Below, in pieces: positions 50,536-51,094 of a stretch of DNA of 51,094 nucleotides. The notes under the pieces were generated by a model, which did not search any database, was not told the DNA's origin, and saw nothing but the letters and a program-made list of their open reading frames with translations. The translations under genes were made by a program, and so were the position numbers. Source of the stretch: CAWVWD01 sp965662365 (GTDB lineage Bacteria; Bacteroidota; Bacteroidia; Chitinophagales; Saprospiraceae); assembly GCA_965662365.1 (NCBI GenBank), contig CBFIHR010000026.1, forward strand, positions 1 through 51,094, read 5' to 3'. The number at the start of each line of letters is the position of its first letter. Within the stretch, counting starts at the first letter, position 1.

Positions 50536-50555
50536 CCCCGAGGTTTCGGGACAGG
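50536..50555. repeat. Palindromic repeat of the CCTGTCCCGA family, copy 4
   Basis: CCCGAGGTTTCGGGACAGGC, identical over 20 bp to 203-222, in the 3' region of the antiporter gene. Confidence 0.7.
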
Positions 50556-50574
50556 CCAATTATCAATTAAAAAA

Positions 50575-51094
50575 TCACTCTGCACTCGGTGCTTTCCATT
50601 TCTCATAACCGACAGGCGAATTTTCAGCAGCACGAATCGCTTTGCTCGCTCGACGTTTGTCATAAATCAAGGCAAAAGTCATAATCAAACTCGTTCCGAT
50701 AATTGTAAATAATAAAATTCCTGCTTCAAAACCTTCGACTTCTGCTTTTTCAGGTATTGCATAAAATAATAGAATCGTAATCAAACCTCTCGGTGCGATA
50801 AATAGCTGTGGTAGAATATCTTTACCTAAAGAAACCCTCAAAATGATGTAACGAATAAAGTAAATCGAAGCGATAATCAAGCCGCTAACCATTGCTACTT
50901 CTACACTTTTGAGTGAGGCTAAAGAAATCGTAATACCGAAAATTACGAAGAAAAAAGTACGCACTACAAAAGCCGTTTCCATCGTAATGACGTGTAAACC
51001 TTCGTACAGTTCCTTTGATTTTTCGGGTTTCCAGAGTCGTCGCAAAGGCCCTTGAAAAAATAGCGGCATATTCGCAATCACTAAACCGAAAATC
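50575..51094 (-). CDS. Na+/H+ (or K+/H+) antiporter, C-terminal part, cut by window edge
   Basis: About 173 residues of the C-terminal part; the gene continues past the right edge. It reads GLVIANMPLFFQGPLRRLWK at the edge, then membrane segments (VVRTFFFVIFGITISL, VSGLIIASIYFIRYIILRV), the conserved LFIAPRGLITILLFYAIP, a last hydrophobic segment GILLFTIIGTSLIMTFALIY and a charged tail ending KWKAPSAE. Cation:proton exchange across the inner membrane, CPA-type. It is convergent with the GHMP kinase remnant and probably was the kinase's neighbour before the island entered. Confidence 0.85.
   Translation of the reverse strand, partial: IFGLVIANMPLFFQGPLRRLWKPEKSKELYEGLHVITMETAFVVRTFFFVIFGITISLASLKSVEVAMVSGLIIASIYFIRYIILRVSLGKDILPQLFIAPRGLITILLFYAIPEKAEVEGFEAGILLFTIIGTSLIMTFALIYDKRRASKAIRAAENSPVGYEKWKAPSAE

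Noticed and set aside
1..51094. tRNA or rRNA genes
   Set aside because: I looked for tRNA-like cloverleaf ends and rRNA-like conserved stretches and saw none; a short tRNA could still escape reading by eye.

Overview
The window is AT-rich Bacteroidota DNA. It carries SusC/SusD outer-membrane pairs, type IX secretion (T9SS) C-terminal sorting domains, the Bacteroidota TAnnTTTG -7 promoter box, almost no Shine-Dalgarno signals and many short palindromic intergenic repeats. A Saprospiraceae/Chitinophagales-like host is my guess; the sequence alone does not fix the family. Everything here is read by eye; no database search was possible.

Layout. (1) 1-4.2 kb: the tail of a T9SS protein at the edge, a repeat-rich spacer, purH (minus) and mltG (plus). 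(2) 4.3-11.3 kb: a tightly packed plus-strand operon. It opens with a PvuRts1I/AbaSI-like modification-dependent endonuclease, followed by eight very acidic proteins of unknown function, several of them paralogous, and then a pentapeptide-repeat protein. This is the best candidate for an undescribed (defence-type) system. (3) 11.4-29.3 kb: an N-acetylglucosamine/chitin-oligosaccharide utilisation locus: a LacI-type regulator divergent from a ROK sugar kinase, with two operator-like palindromes 63 bp apart between them. Then come a NagB-PIG-L fusion, SusC, SusD, a PhyH-type dioxygenase, an FG-GAP/UnbV lipoprotein, a GH20 beta-hexosaminidase and a sodium/solute symporter. The logic is capture and import at the outer membrane (SusCD), trimming by GH20, inner-membrane uptake by the symporter, phosphorylation by ROK, and deacetylation/deamination by the two-domain NagB. 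(4) 29.7-34.1 kb: an exported SPOR-like protein, a possible small RNA, a polyprenyl diphosphate synthase and an alpha/beta hydrolase. (5) 34.5-40.5 kb: the rod-shape/elongasome cluster mreB-mreC-mreD-PBP2-rodA, then a GHMP sugar kinase. (6) 41.7-50.4 kb: an insertion bracketed by two copies of the last 30 codons of the GHMP kinase gene (84 of 90 bases identical). It holds two tandem copies of a four-gene cassette, all on minus: lipoprotein, lipoprotein, and a ~780-residue T9SS protein that is broken in both copies. (7) 50.6 kb to the end: the C-terminal part of a Na+/H+ antiporter.

Several palindromic repeat families run through the window, and in three places repeats form part of a protein: the C-terminus of the dioxygenase, the C-terminus of the FG-GAP lipoprotein and an internal eight-residue insert in the same lipoprotein. 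Many natural starts are downstream of the longest possible ORF start, because upstream TTG/GTG codons extend the frame; I give the start I believe.
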